NCBI RefSeq assembly: GCF_013185915.1
Contig: NZ_JAAZUH010000004.1
Location: forward strand, 310,001 to 374,000
Reading direction: 5' to 3'
Origin: Stenotrophomonas bentonitica
GTDB lineage: Bacteria; Pseudomonadota; Gammaproteobacteria; Xanthomonadales; Xanthomonadaceae
Length of the DNA stretch: 64,000 nt
Part shown: in pieces, positions 63,303 through 64,000 of the stretch
Layout of the letters: each line of letters begins with the position of its first letter
Numbering within the stretch: the first letter of the stretch is position 1
The notes under the pieces: model-generated
Database searches by the model: none
What the model was told of the DNA's origin: nothing
What the model saw: the letters and a program-made list of their open reading frames with translations, nothing else
Position numbers and translations under genes: made by a program

Positions 63303-64000
63303 ATGCGCCGCTCATTCACATTTCCTGCCGAGCTGCTTCTGCTGCTGTGTCCGCTGTTGGCCGGTGCCGAAACCGTCCAGCGCCAGGAAGGGCGCGCGTT
63401 CTCTGCCGAGGGGAACACGCTGCTCTACCGCGAAACCCATTGGCTGCAGGGCCCGCCCAACGCGCAGTCGCGGCTGGTGCTGTACCGCTGCGCTGATGGG
63501 CGGCCGTTCGCGCGCAAATGGATGACCCCGCAGGGCAGCGCGCAGACGCCGGACTTCAGCCTGGAAGATGGCCGTGACGGCTATCAGGAAGGCGTGCGCG
63601 GAAGTGGCGCGTCACGCACGGTGTACCTGCGTAGCTCCGCTGCAGCCGCGCCAGTCAGCCGCACGCTCACAGTCCCACCCGATGCCGTGGTCGACGCCGG
63701 TTTCGACGCAGCCGTGCGCGGCCACTGGGCCACCCTGCGCGACGGCAAGCCGGTGGCGTTCCAGTTCGTGTTGCCCAGCCGCCAACGCCTGGTGCCGCTG
63801 AAGCTGCAGCGCACCGGTGCAACCACCTGGCAGGGCCAGCCTGCCCAGCAGCTACAGATGAAGCTGGACGCCTGGTTCGGCTTCGCAGTGCCAGCAGTGA
63901 CTCTGGTCTACGCCAACGCCGACCAGCGCCTGCTGCAGTTCACCGGTACCGGCAACGTGCGTGACGCCAAGGGCCGCTACCCGCAGGTGCGCGTGGAGTT
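63303..64000 (+). CDS. Secreted protein of unknown function (3' end cut by window)
   Basis: The frame is open from the ATG at 63303 to the end of the window, giving at least 232 residues. It begins with a signal peptide (MRRSFTFPAELLLLLCPLLAG, probable cut after AGA). The mature part starts ETVQRQEGRAFSAEGNTLLYR and is rich in beta-type segments, with no motif I recognise; one Cys (LYRCADG) is seen. It is divergent from metE. It is likely periplasmic or outer-membrane associated. Confidence 0.7.
   Translation, partial: MRRSFTFPAELLLLLCPLLAGAETVQRQEGRAFSAEGNTLLYRETHWLQGPPNAQSRLVLYRCADGRPFARKWMTPQGSAQTPDFSLEDGRDGYQEGVRGSGASRTVYLRSSAAAAPVSRTLTVPPDAVVDAGFDAAVRGHWATLRDGKPVAFQFVLPSRQRLVPLKLQRTGATTWQGQPAQQLQMKLDAWFGFAVPAVTLVYANADQRLLQFTGTGNVRDAKGRYPQVRVE

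Overview
The window is GC-rich chromosomal DNA from a member of the Xanthomonadaceae, most likely Stenotrophomonas or a close relative. The reasons are an oleABCD olefin cluster, a ubiJ-ubiB-truC run, many GTAG-type palindromic REP elements like the SMAG elements described in S. maltophilia, and a neighbouring pair of genes (cNMP-binding/GGDEF protein and class III cyclase) that matches a pair known from Xanthomonas campestris. No prophage, insertion sequence, CRISPR array, rRNA or tRNA was seen. The first and last genes are cut by the window edges.

Layout. 1-2636: end of a BvgS-like hybrid histidine kinase. 2728-7342: ETF-ubiquinone oxidoreductase with a cytochrome c lipoprotein, a GNAT acetyltransferase, glutaryl-CoA dehydrogenase and TrmL. 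7371-11656: a secreted repeat protein, a periplasmic M16 protease and a DUF4156 lipoprotein. 11769-16917: oleA, oleB, (opposite-strand ykgJ-like gene), oleC, oleD for long-chain olefin synthesis. 16979-25937: DUF1328 peptide, ubiJ-ubiB-truC, DUF2059, arfB, an acyltransferase, the Dcp dipeptidase, an AroQ-like protein and signal peptidase I. 26056-32299: an MFS exporter, two LysR regulators and the glyoxylate shunt (aceB, aceA).

32560-39590 is the most unusual part. A cNMP-binding diguanylate cyclase is followed 12 bp later by a membrane-anchored class III cyclase/TPR protein. Then come a small NHLP/Nif11-like peptide gene on the opposite strand, a SagB-like flavin dehydrogenase, and a second TPR protein that is a paralogue of the cyclase's C-terminal part but has no cyclase domain. 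Cyclase, peptide and dehydrogenase match the three-part 'putative peptide modification system' models (cyclase, modified peptide, maturation dehydrogenase) as I remember them, a predicted RiPP-like system whose product and role are, to my knowledge, unknown. The first two genes match the X. campestris cGMP/c-di-GMP signalling pair, so peptide maturation and second-messenger signalling may be linked here.

39598-45104: leucine/isovalerate catabolism (mccA, mccB, ivd) with a divergent TetR regulator. 45210-50210: cytochrome c5, extracellular nuclease, DMT transporter, hydrolase and ZapE. 50639-54178: class Ia ribonucleotide reductase (nrdA, nrdB). 54297-58672: thioesterase, sirtuin, OYE-family reductase, PurU and a LysE exporter. 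58690-58840: a candidate structured RNA. 58902-59225: a SymE-like toxin. 59748-62758: pncA and metE, the latter behind a cobalamin riboswitch. 63303-64000: start of a secreted protein of unknown function.

At least seven genes show a -10-like hexamer 6-7 nt before the ATG and no Shine-Dalgarno sequence, so leaderless mRNAs appear common here.
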